64,000 nucleotides of DNA from assembly GCF_900103935.1 (NCBI RefSeq), contig NZ_FNIC01000004.1, positions 347,220 to 411,219 of the forward strand, given 5' to 3'. A program made the translations under genes and the position numbers. This document shows, piece by piece, positions 1 through 7,597 of the stretch (positions are counted from its first letter, which is position 1; every line of letters starts with the position of its first letter). The notes beneath the pieces were generated by a model, which was not told the origin of the DNA, did not search any database, and was given only the letters and a program-made list of their open reading frames with translations. The DNA is from Nocardioides szechwanensis (GTDB taxonomy: Bacteria; Actinomycetota; Actinomycetes; Propionibacteriales; Nocardioidaceae).

Positions 1-680
1 GACGTGGTGGGCACGGAGGACGCCGTGGGCTCGGCGGTCGGCGCCGGCGGCGCCGACCCGGCCGGCGGATCGGGCTCCGGCTGCGGGTCCGGCTGCCGGT
101 CGGATCGAGGGTCGGGCTGGGGCTCCGGCAAGGGCTCCGGCACGGGTTCCGGGACCGGGTCGGGGAGCGGCAGCCCGAACGGCCCGCCCGCGATCGGCGC
201 CGGCGCCTGGGTTCCGGCGTGCTCCGCGAGCGTGACCTGCCAGTCGTGGTGAGCCCGGTGCTCGACGCGGCGGGCCTCGTGCACCGCGCCCTCGACCATC
301 CGGAACACCTCGCGCTGGTGCTCGTCGGCGTAGGGGCCGGGTGGCTGGATCTCGAGCCCGACGATCACGAGGTGGTCGCGGGCCAGCGCGCGGGCACGCC
401 TCAGGACCCGGCGTACGCCGTCGAGGTTGGTGGCGAGCTCGTCGAGGGCGACGGCGACCGCGCGCTGGGCCGACGCGGTGCCGACCGCGTCGTCGCGCAG
501 CCGGCCCGCGCTGCCGCGGTAGGCGTCGCCGCTGAGGCCCTCGAAGTCGTCGGCCGGCAGGGACGCCTGGTGGCCGAGGAACCGGGTCGTGTCGTCGAGC
601 GACTCAGCGAGCGTGTCGAGGCGGCGGGCGGCCCGCCAGCAGGACTCGGGGTCGCCCTCGAAGTAGGTGCTCAGTGTCAT
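1..680 (-). CDS. WXG100/LXG-like secreted protein, N-terminal part (partial, runs off left edge)
   Basis: The first 226 residues of a protein whose C-terminus lies outside the window; ATG is the complement of 678-680. Residues 1 to about 105 look helical and resemble the N-terminal module of type VII secretion substrates. At the helix turn (46-56) the motif is FEGLSGDAYRG rather than a classical WxG. From about residue 170 the chain turns into a Pro-Glu/Pro-Asp repeat (for example PVPEPVPEPLPEPQPDP), the kind of spacer that precedes a C-terminal effector domain. The start overlaps the stop of the upstream small gene by 4 nt (ATGA), so the two are translationally coupled. Secretion is inferred from fold, pairing and architecture; no catalytic domain is visible here. 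Confidence 0.55.
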   Translation of the reverse strand, partial: MTLSTYFEGDPESCWRAARRLDTLAESLDDTTRFLGHQASLPADDFEGLSGDAYRGSAGRLRDDAVGTASAQRAVAVALDELATNLDGVRRVLRRARALARDHLVIVGLEIQPPGPYADEHQREVFRMVEGAVHEARRVEHRAHHDWQVTLAEHAGTQAPAPIAGGPFGLPLPDPVPEPVPEPLPEPQPDPRSDRQPDPQPEPDPPAGSAPPAPTAEPTASSVPTT

Positions 681-958
681 GACAGCTCCTGGTCGTGGAT
701 GAGGTCGAAGCCCCAGCCCACGGTGCCGTCGAGCACCGAGGACGACGAGACGAAGGTGTCGAGGGCGTCACCGAGGCGGCGCATCCCGTCGGCGGTGGCG
801 GCGGCCTGGGCGAGCAGCCGCTCCAGTCCCTCCTGGGTGACGCAGCCGGAGCGGCCGGCGTCGGGCATCGGGATCCGGGACTCGTCGTCGAGGTCCAGAC
901 CGTGACGGATCAGGTCGCGGCTCGCGCGCCGCAGCACTCGCAGGTCGATGGTGAACAT
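677..958 (-). CDS. small helical WXG100-like partner protein, 93 aa
   Basis: This 93-residue protein is mostly amphipathic helix and has no membrane segment or signal peptide. Its size and its position directly before a larger WXG100-like gene fit a small type VII secretion partner or chaperone. It lacks a clear WxG turn, although a C-terminal VGWGFDL segment is present. The frame stays open upstream to 1096, but that extension would cover the divergent zinc-ribbon gene and its promoter, so ATG 956-958 is chosen. It shares an ATGA overlap (677-680) with the next gene. Function is inferred from context only. Confidence 0.6.
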   Translation of the reverse strand: MFTIDLRVLRRASRDLIRHGLDLDDESRIPMPDAGRSGCVTQEGLERLLAQAAATADGMRRLGDALDTFVSSSSVLDGTVGWGFDLIHDQELS

Positions 959-1024
959 GGCCGGAGCCTGCTCGCGACGGCGTACCCCCGAAACCGGGCC
1001 GGTCTCGGCCTGTGGAAACACGCC

Positions 1025-1030
1025 TACGCT
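1025..1030 (+). promoter_or_regulatory. -10 box TACGCT of a leaderless yjdM promoter
   Basis: TACGCT matches the actinobacterial TANNNT -10 pattern. It ends 7 nt before ATG 1038, so transcription would begin at or next to the start codon. No Shine-Dalgarno sequence is present. Confidence 0.55.
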
Positions 1031-1037
1031 GAGCGTC

Positions 1038-1400
1038 ATGAGCGACACCACCCCCGAGACCCAGGTCCACTGCCCCGAGTGCGGCAGCGAGCACACCTAC
1101 GAGCTGGGCGGGCTGACCGTCTGCTCGATGTGCGCGTTCGAGTGGTCGCCGGACGACGTGGCGCCCGCGGTCGAGCAGGCACGGGTGGTCAAGGACTCGG
1201 TCGGCAACGTGCTCGCCGACGGCGACACGGTGGTCGTGGTCAAGGACCTCAAGGTCAAGGGGCAGGCGACCGCGATCAAGGTCGGCACCAAGGTCCGCAA
1301 CATCCGCCTCGTCGAGGGCGTCGGCGACCACGACATCGACTGCAAGGTCGACGGCTTCGGCCCGATGCAGCTCAAGTCGAGCGTGGTGAAGAAGGCCTAG
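1038..1400 (+). CDS. yjdM: YjdM/PhnA-type zinc-ribbon protein, 120 aa
   Basis: A small soluble protein with an N-terminal zinc ribbon made by C12/C15 and C29/C32 (CPEC and CSMC), followed by the compact beta domain of the YjdM family (formerly PhnA). The C-terminal segment [11 protein letters not shown]...[12 protein letters not shown] is the conserved family core. Length matches the usual 110-120 residues. Despite the old name, no phosphonate-degradation activity is established for this family, and no phn genes are nearby. The ATG follows a TACGCT -10 box by 7 nt, so a leaderless transcript is likely. The gene converges on the amine-dehydrogenase-like gene, 16 nt away. Confidence 0.93.
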   Translation: MSDTTPETQVHCPECGSEHTYELGGLTVCSMCAFEWSPDDVAPAVEQARVVKDSVGNVLADGDTVVVVKDLKVKGQATAIKVGTKVRNIRLVEGVGDHDIDCKVDGFGPMQLKSSVVKKA

Positions 1401-1416
1401 GGAGACCCGCCCTGGC

Positions 1417-2496
1417 TCAGCGGATGGTGCCGACCCCCGGGACCAGCGGCAGGTCGAGCGCGGTGACCCAGCCGGCGGGCAGGGCGTTGACGGCGGGTAC
1501 GGCGTTCAGTGCGCGCAGGCCGGTGGCCAGGCAGCCGGCGACGGCGGGTGAGCGCCCCGAGCCGTCGGTGAAGCGGAACGACGTCTCCTGGCTGATCGAG
1601 GGCGAGCCGGTGATGTCGACGCGGTAGACGTCGTCCTGGGAGCCGGCCGGCCAGTCGGGCGCGGCGTCGAGGCCGATCCGGTTGACGTGCTCCAGCGAGA
1701 TCACCTCGCGGCCCTGGAAGATCCCGTTGATCGTGAAGCGGATCGCCGCGACGTTGCCGGCCTCGATCACGCCCTTGGCGGTCTTGCGGTCCTCGGGGGT
1801 CACCCACTTCTCCCACGTGGTGGTGATGTCGTCGAGCTCGATGCCGGCGGCGTGCGCGATCATCGGCACGGTGGCGCCCCAGGCCATGATCAGCAGGTCC
1901 GGGATCTCGAGCAGCGGGGTGAACTCCGGCGGCCGGCCGATGCCCATCTCGTCCTCGTAGTCACCCTCGTAGTCGGTGTAGTCCAGCAGCTCGGAGGCTC
2001 GCACCGACTCCACCTCGCCGCACAGCCCCATCAGGGTCAGCGGGAACAGGTCGTTAGCGAAGCCGGGGTCGATACCCGTCGTGAAGCACGACGCGCCACC
2101 CTCCTCGCACGCGGCGGTGATCGGGTCGATCCACGCGGCGGGGTTCTGCTTCATGCCCGGCCACACCCACGGAGTCATCGCCGTCGAGCAGACGTCGATG
2201 CCGGCGCGCAGGAAGGCGCTCATGACGCGGATGTTGTCGTCGGCGTACTGCGCCGTCGGTCCGTAGTGGACCAGCGCGTCCGGCTTCAGCGCCACCAGGT
2301 CGTCGACCGAGTCGGTCGCGAGCACCCCGGTGTTGCCGATCCCGCAGATCTCGCCGGCGTCCTTCCCGACCTTGTCGGGGTTGCTGACGCCGACGCCGAC
2401 CAGCTCGAAGACGGGGCTCTTCACGATCTCGGCGATCACCATCTTGCCGACCACCCCGGTGCCCCACACGACGACGCGCTTGATCTCGGGCTTCAT
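1417..2496 (-). CDS. NAD(P)-dependent amine-dehydrogenase-like / dihydrodipicolinate-reductase-like protein, 359 aa
   Basis: A cytoplasmic Rossmann-fold enzyme with an N-terminal dinucleotide-binding motif (VVWGTGVVGKMV, residues 9-20), related to dihydrodipicolinate reductase and 2,4-diaminopentanoate dehydrogenase. Actinobacterial members usually lie in lipid or steroid-type catabolic clusters, and their true substrates are mostly unknown. It is the last gene of a five-gene minus-strand operon. Its ATG overlaps the sulfotransferase stop (ATGA, 2493-2496). Substrate cannot be read from sequence; the operon context (F420-type LLM, SDR, sulfotransferase, KstR-like operator) points to a cyclic or isoprenoid-type lipid rather than an amino acid. 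Confidence 0.8.
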   Translation of the reverse strand: MKPEIKRVVVWGTGVVGKMVIAEIVKSPVFELVGVGVSNPDKVGKDAGEICGIGNTGVLATDSVDDLVALKPDALVHYGPTAQYADDNIRVMSAFLRAGIDVCSTAMTPWVWPGMKQNPAAWIDPITAACEEGGASCFTTGIDPGFANDLFPLTLMGLCGEVESVRASELLDYTDYEGDYEDEMGIGRPPEFTPLLEIPDLLIMAWGATVPMIAHAAGIELDDITTTWEKWVTPEDRKTAKGVIEAGNVAAIRFTINGIFQGREVISLEHVNRIGLDAAPDWPAGSQDDVYRVDITGSPSISQETSFRFTDGSGRSPAVAGCLATGLRALNAVPAVNALPAGWVTALDLPLVPGVGTIR

Positions 2497-3650
2497 CGGT
2501 CAAAGGCCTTTCGTACGTCGGTCTCGGTCAGGCCGTAGTCGGCCAGGTCGTACTTGTGCGACGGCTTCGCCGAGCCCGACCGCGACTCGCGGTCGATCTC
2601 GGTGACCGCCTGCTCCGCCTCGGGCGTCCAGTCGAGGGCGAAGCGCTCGTAGACGCCGCGGACGGTACCGAGCGGGTCGGAGACCAGGTCCTTGAAGGCG
2701 ACGTCGACGAACTGCGACTGGTCGTACTTCGGCCGGGCGTCGTGGAACGCGTGGTAGGCCCGGGCCCACAGGTCGAGCTGGGTCCGGCCGATCACGTCAC
2801 CGACGTACGTCGTGCTGTGGCCGAGCGTGGTCTCGGCCGACAGCGAGCAGGACGACGCGATGCAGACCACCGGGTCGCGGTGCGTGTAGACGATGAGCGC
2901 GTCGGGGTAGACCGTCATCAGCGCGTCGAGCGCGGTCATGTGCGACGGGTTCTTGAGCACCCAGCGCTTGTCGGCGTCGTTGAGCCCGACCAGCTGGAGG
3001 TTCTGCTTGTGCCGCGCGTAGGCGTCGGTCCAGTCCTGGCCGGCCAGCCACTCGGTGTAGCGCGGCACGTTGGCCAGCGACTCGTAGGAGTTGGACTTGC
3101 CGGTCTGGCGCAGCAGCCGCCAGCACTCCTCGACCGTGGTCGCATCCATGTAGTGGATGCCCATGAACTCCGGCGACTCCACGTGGTGGGCCGAGAACGC
3201 CTGCTGCATGGCGTTGAAGATCGGGTCGGACTCCCAGGTGTCGCGCGGGGGCCGCGGCTGCGGGTACTGCGTCAGCCACATCTCGAGTCCCTGGGCGCTG
3301 GGGTCCGCGTGCAGGTAGCGGTGCAGCGCCGTGGTGCCGGTGCGCGGCAGGCCCATCAGGAAGATCGGCCGCTCGATGGGCACGGCGCGGTGCTCCGGGT
3401 GCGCGGCGAACTGCGCCTGCGTGAGCAGCACCCCCACCAGCGCCGACTTCACCTCGGAGCGCTGGAAGTAGCTGCCTCGCGGGGTCAGCCCCGCCTCCGG
3501 CGAGGACAGGTCCTCGGTGAGGACCCGCAGGCCCTCCTCATGGGCCGTGCCGCCGAAGTCGCTCATGCCCGTAGTGCGTACGGCGGCCGCGACGATGTCC
3601 TCGTAGGACCCGACGTCGGGCCGCTCCCGCACCATGATGTTGTCGGACAT
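2493..3650 (-). CDS. PAPS-dependent sulfotransferase family protein, 385 aa
   Basis: A sulfotransferase-fold protein. The 5'-phosphosulfate-binding loop GLPRTGTT lies at residues 100-107, and the 3'-phosphate-binding segment YTHRDPVVCIASSCS at about 260. The C-terminal part, including WVLKNPSHM, fits the Sulfotransfer_3 group common in actinobacteria. Expected chemistry is transfer of sulfate from PAPS to a hydroxyl of a lipid or sterol-like substrate. It starts 1 nt after the SDR stop and overlaps the next gene by 4 nt, so it is co-translated with catabolic enzymes. Sulfotransferases recur in such clusters, where their role is unclear. Confidence 0.87.
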   Translation of the reverse strand: MSDNIMVRERPDVGSYEDIVAAAVRTTGMSDFGGTAHEEGLRVLTEDLSSPEAGLTPRGSYFQRSEVKSALVGVLLTQAQFAAHPEHRAVPIERPIFLMGLPRTGTTALHRYLHADPSAQGLEMWLTQYPQPRPPRDTWESDPIFNAMQQAFSAHHVESPEFMGIHYMDATTVEECWRLLRQTGKSNSYESLANVPRYTEWLAGQDWTDAYARHKQNLQLVGLNDADKRWVLKNPSHMTALDALMTVYPDALIVYTHRDPVVCIASSCSLSAETTLGHSTTYVGDVIGRTQLDLWARAYHAFHDARPKYDQSQFVDVAFKDLVSDPLGTVRGVYERFALDWTPEAEQAVTEIDRESRSGSAKPSHKYDLADYGLTETDVRKAFDR

Positions 3651-3651
3651 G

Positions 3652-4491
3652 TCAGCTGTGGAACTCGCCGCAGTCGACGGTCAGCATCTGGCCGGTGACG
3701 GCGGAGGCCAGGTCGCTGGCGAGGAACAGTGTCGCGCGGGCGACCTCCTCGGAGGAGGCGAGGCGCTTGAGGTCGGTGGGCCCGGCCTTGTCGGCGTAGA
3801 TCTCCTCATGGGTCTTCTCCTCGACAGCCGCGAGGAAGTCGAAGTAGCCGCGGTTGACGTCCTCGTAGATGTAGGACGGCGCCACGCTGTTGACCCGGAT
3901 GCCGCGCGGCCCCAGCTCGGTCGCGAGCGACGAGGCCAGGTGCTCGAGCGCGCCCTTGGACAGCTTGTAGCCGGCGTACTCGGGCTGCGAGGAGAACGAG
4001 ACGCACGAGTTGAGCATGATCAGCGAGCCCTTGCTCTCCGAGAGCGCGTCGGCGAACAGCGCCGAGAGCCGCAGCGGGGCGAAGACGTTTGTCTCGTTGA
4101 CCTTCGCCAGCTTGCGCGGGCTGATCTGGGTGATGGGGTCCATCGGCGGGATCGTGAACGCGTTGTTGATGACGCAGTCGACGCGGCCGAACGCCTCGAG
4201 GGTCTTGTCGCGCAGGTTGACCCGCGAGTCCTCGTCGGTCACGTCGGTGACCACGGCCACGACCTTCCCGCCGTGGCCCTCGAGCTCCGCCTGGAGCTCG
4301 AGCAGCCGCGACTCGGTGCGGCTCGCGATCACCAGGTCGGCGCCCATCTTGGCGGCCTCCTCGGCCAGCGACCGGCCGAGGCCGGGTCCGATGCCGGAGA
4401 TGACGATGACCTTGCCCTTCAGCAGGGCTACGGGGGTGTAGCGCTCCTCGATCGAGGTGTCGTGTGCCTCGGCGTATCCAAGCTCGCTCAA
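3652..4491 (-). CDS. short-chain dehydrogenase/reductase (SDR), 279 aa
   Basis: A classical SDR oxidoreductase. The cofactor motif SGIGPGLG is at 32-39. An NNAF variant of the NNAG motif is followed by the catalytic Ser and a YxxxK (GYKLSK) 13 residues later. The C-terminal LASDLASAVTGQMLTVDCG is typical of the family. There is no ATG or GTG at a sensible place: the start is TTG 4489-4491, whose last bases overlap the upstream stop (TTGA, 4488-4491), with an AAGGA Shine-Dalgarno 7 nt ahead. The SDR homology begins about 25 residues in. It probably oxidises or reduces a secondary alcohol/ketone of the operon's substrate. Confidence 0.88.
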   Translation of the reverse strand: MSELGYAEAHDTSIEERYTPVALLKGKVIVISGIGPGLGRSLAEEAAKMGADLVIASRTESRLLELQAELEGHGGKVVAVVTDVTDEDSRVNLRDKTLEAFGRVDCVINNAFTIPPMDPITQISPRKLAKVNETNVFAPLRLSALFADALSESKGSLIMLNSCVSFSSQPEYAGYKLSKGALEHLASSLATELGPRGIRVNSVAPSYIYEDVNRGYFDFLAAVEEKTHEEIYADKAGPTDLKRLASSEEVARATLFLASDLASAVTGQMLTVDCGEFHS

Positions 4492-5642
4492 GAGATCATC
4501 CTTCGGGCTACGGAGCGCTGTCGCGCGGCGATGCGCTCGGCGTACTCCTCGGTGGTGATGGGGGTGAAGTGCGGGAGCAGGTCGGGGACGTCGGCGAGCT
4601 TGACGACCTGGATGGTCGGGCCGTCGGCGTCCTGGGTCAGGTCGCGCTCGAGGCGCTGCCAGCGCAGCATCATCGAGCCGGTGCGGTGGCCCGTCGTCTC
4701 GAGCCAGTTGGCGATCCCGGGGTTGCCCTCGGAGATCACGAAGCGCATCACGCCGTCGGGGTCGGTGACCGCCTGGGCTTTGGTGAGCGAGGTCTGGTGG
4801 GTCTCGTAGTCGGTCGAGGCGTACCAGTCGGAGCCGATCTGGATCGCCTGGTAGCTGCAGTCGGTGCACACCGGCACCGACACGATCATCGCCTCGTCCT
4901 CGGCGAGCTCGTAGTGGCCGATCGACGAGCGCTGCGACGCCAGGCCGCCCGGCGTCGACTGCGGTGCGGTCAGGGTGTTGACCGGCTCCTTGTACTGGAA
5001 GAACTGGGGGAAGGCGAACCACGTCTGGATGCTGCCGACCAGGCTGCGCGCGGCCACCTCGTACTTCTTGCGCAGCAGGTCCGCGGTCAACGGCTTGGCC
5101 GGTCTGCCCATCGTGTCCGGGCGCTCGATCGTCAGCGTGCCGCGCAGCTCGGTGTCCCAGTCGTTGAAGACCTCGCGCACGATCATGGTCTTGGCGCCGG
5201 GCTCCGCGACGTAGGTGAACTCGAACGTGCCGTCCGGCGCGATGTCGAGCTCACGGTCGTCGAAGGCCATCAGCGACGTGGCCGCCGAGTCGGCGCTGTA
5301 GGTGCCGGCCATCACCTGGAAGGACAGGTCCGCGCTGGTGCCGCGGCACCCGCGTACGACGTACTCGACACCCTCGCGCAGGTAGGCGTTGAAGTAGACC
5401 GCGTCCGGGTTGTCCAGCCCCTGCCGGGAGAACTGGTGCGTGGGGTTGATGAACAGCGGCCGGTCGAGGTCGTAGTCGAAGGCCATCTGCATGGCCATCC
5501 GGATCCGCCCGGCCAGGTAGTCGTAGCCCTCGAGCCGGTCCTGCTCGGTGCGGATGAACGGCGCGTTGGCGATGAGCTCTTCGGCTTCGGCAATCGCGTC
5601 CTGGAGGGGCTTGGTCAGCCCGAGTGACCCAGTCACAGTCAT
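4488..5642 (-). CDS. DUF1214 domain-containing protein, 384 aa
   Basis: A soluble protein of the DUF1214 family, recognised by its overall pattern: repeated beta-strand segments, LTIERPD, and a C-terminal ISEGNPGIANWLETTGHR. Family members occur in actinobacterial steroid, terpene and cutin/lipid gene clusters; no biochemical function is established. The start ATG 5640-5642 overlaps the LLM stop (ATGA). An open frame extends much further upstream but lies wholly inside the LLM gene, so it was rejected. It is the second gene of the operon. Confidence 0.82.
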   Translation of the reverse strand: MTVTGSLGLTKPLQDAIAEAEELIANAPFIRTEQDRLEGYDYLAGRIRMAMQMAFDYDLDRPLFINPTHQFSRQGLDNPDAVYFNAYLREGVEYVVRGCRGTSADLSFQVMAGTYSADSAATSLMAFDDRELDIAPDGTFEFTYVAEPGAKTMIVREVFNDWDTELRGTLTIERPDTMGRPAKPLTADLLRKKYEVAARSLVGSIQTWFAFPQFFQYKEPVNTLTAPQSTPGGLASQRSSIGHYELAEDEAMIVSVPVCTDCSYQAIQIGSDWYASTDYETHQTSLTKAQAVTDPDGVMRFVISEGNPGIANWLETTGHRTGSMMLRWQRLERDLTQDADGPTIQVVKLADVPDLLPHFTPITTEEYAERIAARQRSVARRMIS

Positions 5643-6517
5643 TCGTTGGCCTTGGCGATGATCTGGTCGGCGTACTTGTTGAGGTTGTCGATCTTGTCCT
5701 GGAGGGGCTCGGGGTCCGCGCCCATGATGTAGGGCACCCGGAAGCCCACGATGCAGTCGGTGACGCCCTTGTCCTCGAGGCGCTTGATGCCGTCGAGGTC
5801 GTAGGCGTCGTAGGAGATCACGTGCACCTCGAAGTCGTCGCGGGTGTCGCCTTCCTCCTTGCGGATCTCGGCGAGGCGGGTGAGCAGCCGGTCGAGCTCC
5901 TCGCCGTCGCCGCCGGCGTGCATCCAGCCGTCGCCCTTCAGCACGGCGCGGCGTAGCGCGTTGTCGACGTGGCCGCCGACCAGCAGCGGGATCTTCTCGC
6001 TGGCGCCGGGGCACTGCTTGAGCTCGTCGACCTGGTAGAACTCGCCGTCGTAGCCGAAGAACTCACCGGTGGTGAGCCCGCGCAGGATGTCCATGCACTC
6101 GTCCATGCGCTTGCCGCGCTTGGCCCAGTCGACGCCGAGGTTGGCGAAGTCCTCGGGCCACGGGGAGATGCCGACGCCGAGGCCGAGCCGGTTGACGGAG
6201 AGGAACGCCAGCGACGAGGCCTGCTTGGCGACCAGGACCGGGGGGCGCACCGGGAGCTTCAGCACGAACGGCGTGAGCCGCAGCGTCGTGGTCACCGCGA
6301 AGAGGTGCGCGCAGAGCACCATCGTCTCGATGAACTCCTTGCCGTCGAGGAAGGCGCGGTCGCCGGTGTCGGTGTAGGGGTACTTGGAGTCGGAGTCCTT
6401 GGGGTAGATCAGGCTGTCGGCCACGGTCATGCTGGTGTAGCCGGCGGCCTCGGCCGCCTGGGCGAGCGGAGCGTAGAACTTCGCCTGGGTCATCGCTTCG
6501 GCGTAGGTGAATCGCAT
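5639..6517 (-). CDS. LLM-class (luciferase-like) probably F420-dependent oxidoreductase, 292 aa
   Basis: A TIM-barrel flavin/deazaflavin oxidoreductase of the luciferase-like family. Typical features are the start MRFTYAEAM, the central GLGVGISPWPEDF, and KIPLLVGGHVDNALRRA near the C-terminal barrel strands. Family length is about 290-350. Many actinobacterial members use coenzyme F420, and a DDN-like F420-type reductase is encoded divergently. It is the first gene of the operon running to 1417, and its ATG lies 11 nt from the KstR-like palindrome at 6529-6542. Substrate unknown. Confidence 0.87.
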   Translation of the reverse strand: MRFTYAEAMTQAKFYAPLAQAAEAAGYTSMTVADSLIYPKDSDSKYPYTDTGDRAFLDGKEFIETMVLCAHLFAVTTTLRLTPFVLKLPVRPPVLVAKQASSLAFLSVNRLGLGVGISPWPEDFANLGVDWAKRGKRMDECMDILRGLTTGEFFGYDGEFYQVDELKQCPGASEKIPLLVGGHVDNALRRAVLKGDGWMHAGGDGEELDRLLTRLAEIRKEEGDTRDDFEVHVISYDAYDLDGIKRLEDKGVTDCIVGFRVPYIMGADPEPLQDKIDNLNKYADQIIAKANE

Positions 6518-6528
6518 GGGCGCAAGAC

Positions 6529-6542
6529 TAGAACGTGTTTCA
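6529..6542. promoter_or_regulatory. KstR-type TetR operator in the divergent promoter
   Basis: The 14-mer TAGAACGTGTTTCA fits TNNAACNNGTTNNA at all eight fixed positions. That is the published consensus of KstR, the TetR repressor of mycobacterial and rhodococcal cholesterol/lipid catabolism. It occupies most of the 47-bp gap between the divergent starts at 6517 (minus) and 6565 (plus), so one repressor could control both directions. No tetR gene for it is encoded nearby. Confidence 0.65.
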
Positions 6543-6564
6543 GTTTTCTGCCAGAGTTGAGCCT

Positions 6565-6990
6565 GTGGACCTTCAGACGCTCTCCGACCGGGCCGAGATC
6601 ACCGACCTGCTGACGCGCTACACCCGCGCGATCGACACCGGGGAGTGGGACTGGCTCGACACCGTGTTCGCCCCCGACGCGCAGATCGACTACACGCAGT
6701 CGGGCGGCATCGCGGCGGCGTACCCCGAGGTGAAGCCGTGGCTGGCCGAGATGCTGCCGGCCTTCTTCCCCAAGCGGATGCACACGCTGGGCCAGCTCGA
6801 CATCCGCATCGACGGTGACGAGGCCAGCTGTTCGGCGTACTTCCACAACCCGATGCCCATGGATGACGGCGCCGGGGGCGAGAAGATCGTGGAGTTCGGC
6901 GGGATCTACCATCACACCCTGGCGCGTACGGCGGACGGTTGGCGCAGCGTGCGACTGTTCGAAGAGGTCGTCTGGAAGCGAGGGATCTGA
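6565..6990 (+). CDS. SnoaL-like / NTF2-fold protein, 141 aa
   Basis: A small cone-shaped NTF2-fold protein of the SnoaL_4 type. Characteristic segments are the opening helix (DRAEITDLLTRYTRAIDTGEW), DTVFAPDAQIDY, and the final strand GWRSVRLFEEVVW. Family members act as isomerases, dehydratases or hydroxylase-like enzymes on cyclic lipids and polyketides; no specific activity can be assigned. GTG 6565 is preferred over a TTT-rich upstream extension because that extension would run through the operator. It is separated by 4 nt from the F420-type reductase and shares the KstR-like control region. Confidence 0.82.
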   Translation: MDLQTLSDRAEITDLLTRYTRAIDTGEWDWLDTVFAPDAQIDYTQSGGIAAAYPEVKPWLAEMLPAFFPKRMHTLGQLDIRIDGDEASCSAYFHNPMPMDDGAGGEKIVEFGGIYHHTLARTADGWRSVRLFEEVVWKRGI

Positions 6991-6994
6991 GCCT

Positions 6995-7495
6995 GTGGCC
7001 ACGCAGATGACGCCCGAGGAGCTGGAGAAGCGCAAGAAGGCGCTGGCCAACCCGACGACGGCCAAGGTCATCAAGTACATGGCCCGGGCGCAGGTGCGCG
7101 TCTTCAAGCTGACCGGCGGCCGGATCGGCAGCAAGTGGCGCATCGGCGCGGGGTTCCGCAAGCCGGTGCCGACGCTGCTGCTCGAGCACGTGGGCCGCAA
7201 GTCGGGCACCCGGTTCGTGACGCCGCTGCTCTACCTCGTCGACGGCCGCAACGTGGTCGTGGTCGCGTCCCAGGGCGGGCTGCCGAAGAACCCGCAGTGG
7301 TACCCCAACCTGGTCGCCAACCCCGACACGACGGTCCAGATCCGGACCGAGAAGCGGGCCGTGCGCGCGCACACCGCCTCGCCCGAGGAGCGCGCCGAGC
7401 TGTGGCCCAAGCTGGTCGAGCTGTACGCCGACTTCGAGGTCTACCAGCAGTGCACCGACCGCGTGATCCCCGTGGTCGTCCTCGAGCCGCGCTGA
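6995..7495 (+). CDS. DDN-like deazaflavin (F420)-dependent nitroreductase-family protein, 166 aa
   Basis: A split-beta-barrel protein of the deazaflavin-dependent nitroreductase (DDN/FDR-A) family. The fingerprint is the cofactor-binding run PTLLLEHVGRKSGTRF followed by TPLLYLVDGRN, VVVASQGGLPKNPQWYPNL and the C-terminal RVIPVVVLEPR. Such enzymes bind reduced F420 near the membrane and reduce quinones, nitro compounds or enones. GTG 6995 is chosen because it has a GAGGGA Shine-Dalgarno about 9 nt upstream; ATG 7007 has none. The gene follows the SnoaL-like gene by 4 nt and probably shares its transcript. Confidence 0.92.
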   Translation: MATQMTPEELEKRKKALANPTTAKVIKYMARAQVRVFKLTGGRIGSKWRIGAGFRKPVPTLLLEHVGRKSGTRFVTPLLYLVDGRNVVVVASQGGLPKNPQWYPNLVANPDTTVQIRTEKRAVRAHTASPEERAELWPKLVELYADFEVYQQCTDRVIPVVVLEPR

Positions 7496-7597
7496 CCCTC
7501 GGTCCCTGGGTGGGCCTCGGCGCCGGGCCGGGCGTTTGGTCGGTTTGACCCTGTCCTCGACAATGGGGCGAACGCACCAAGCCCAGGGAGCAGAGAC

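Noticed and set aside
5643..6014. In-frame upstream extension of the DUF1214 gene
   Set aside because: It lies entirely inside the LLM gene on the same strand; ATG 5642 overlaps the LLM stop as in the other junctions of the operon.
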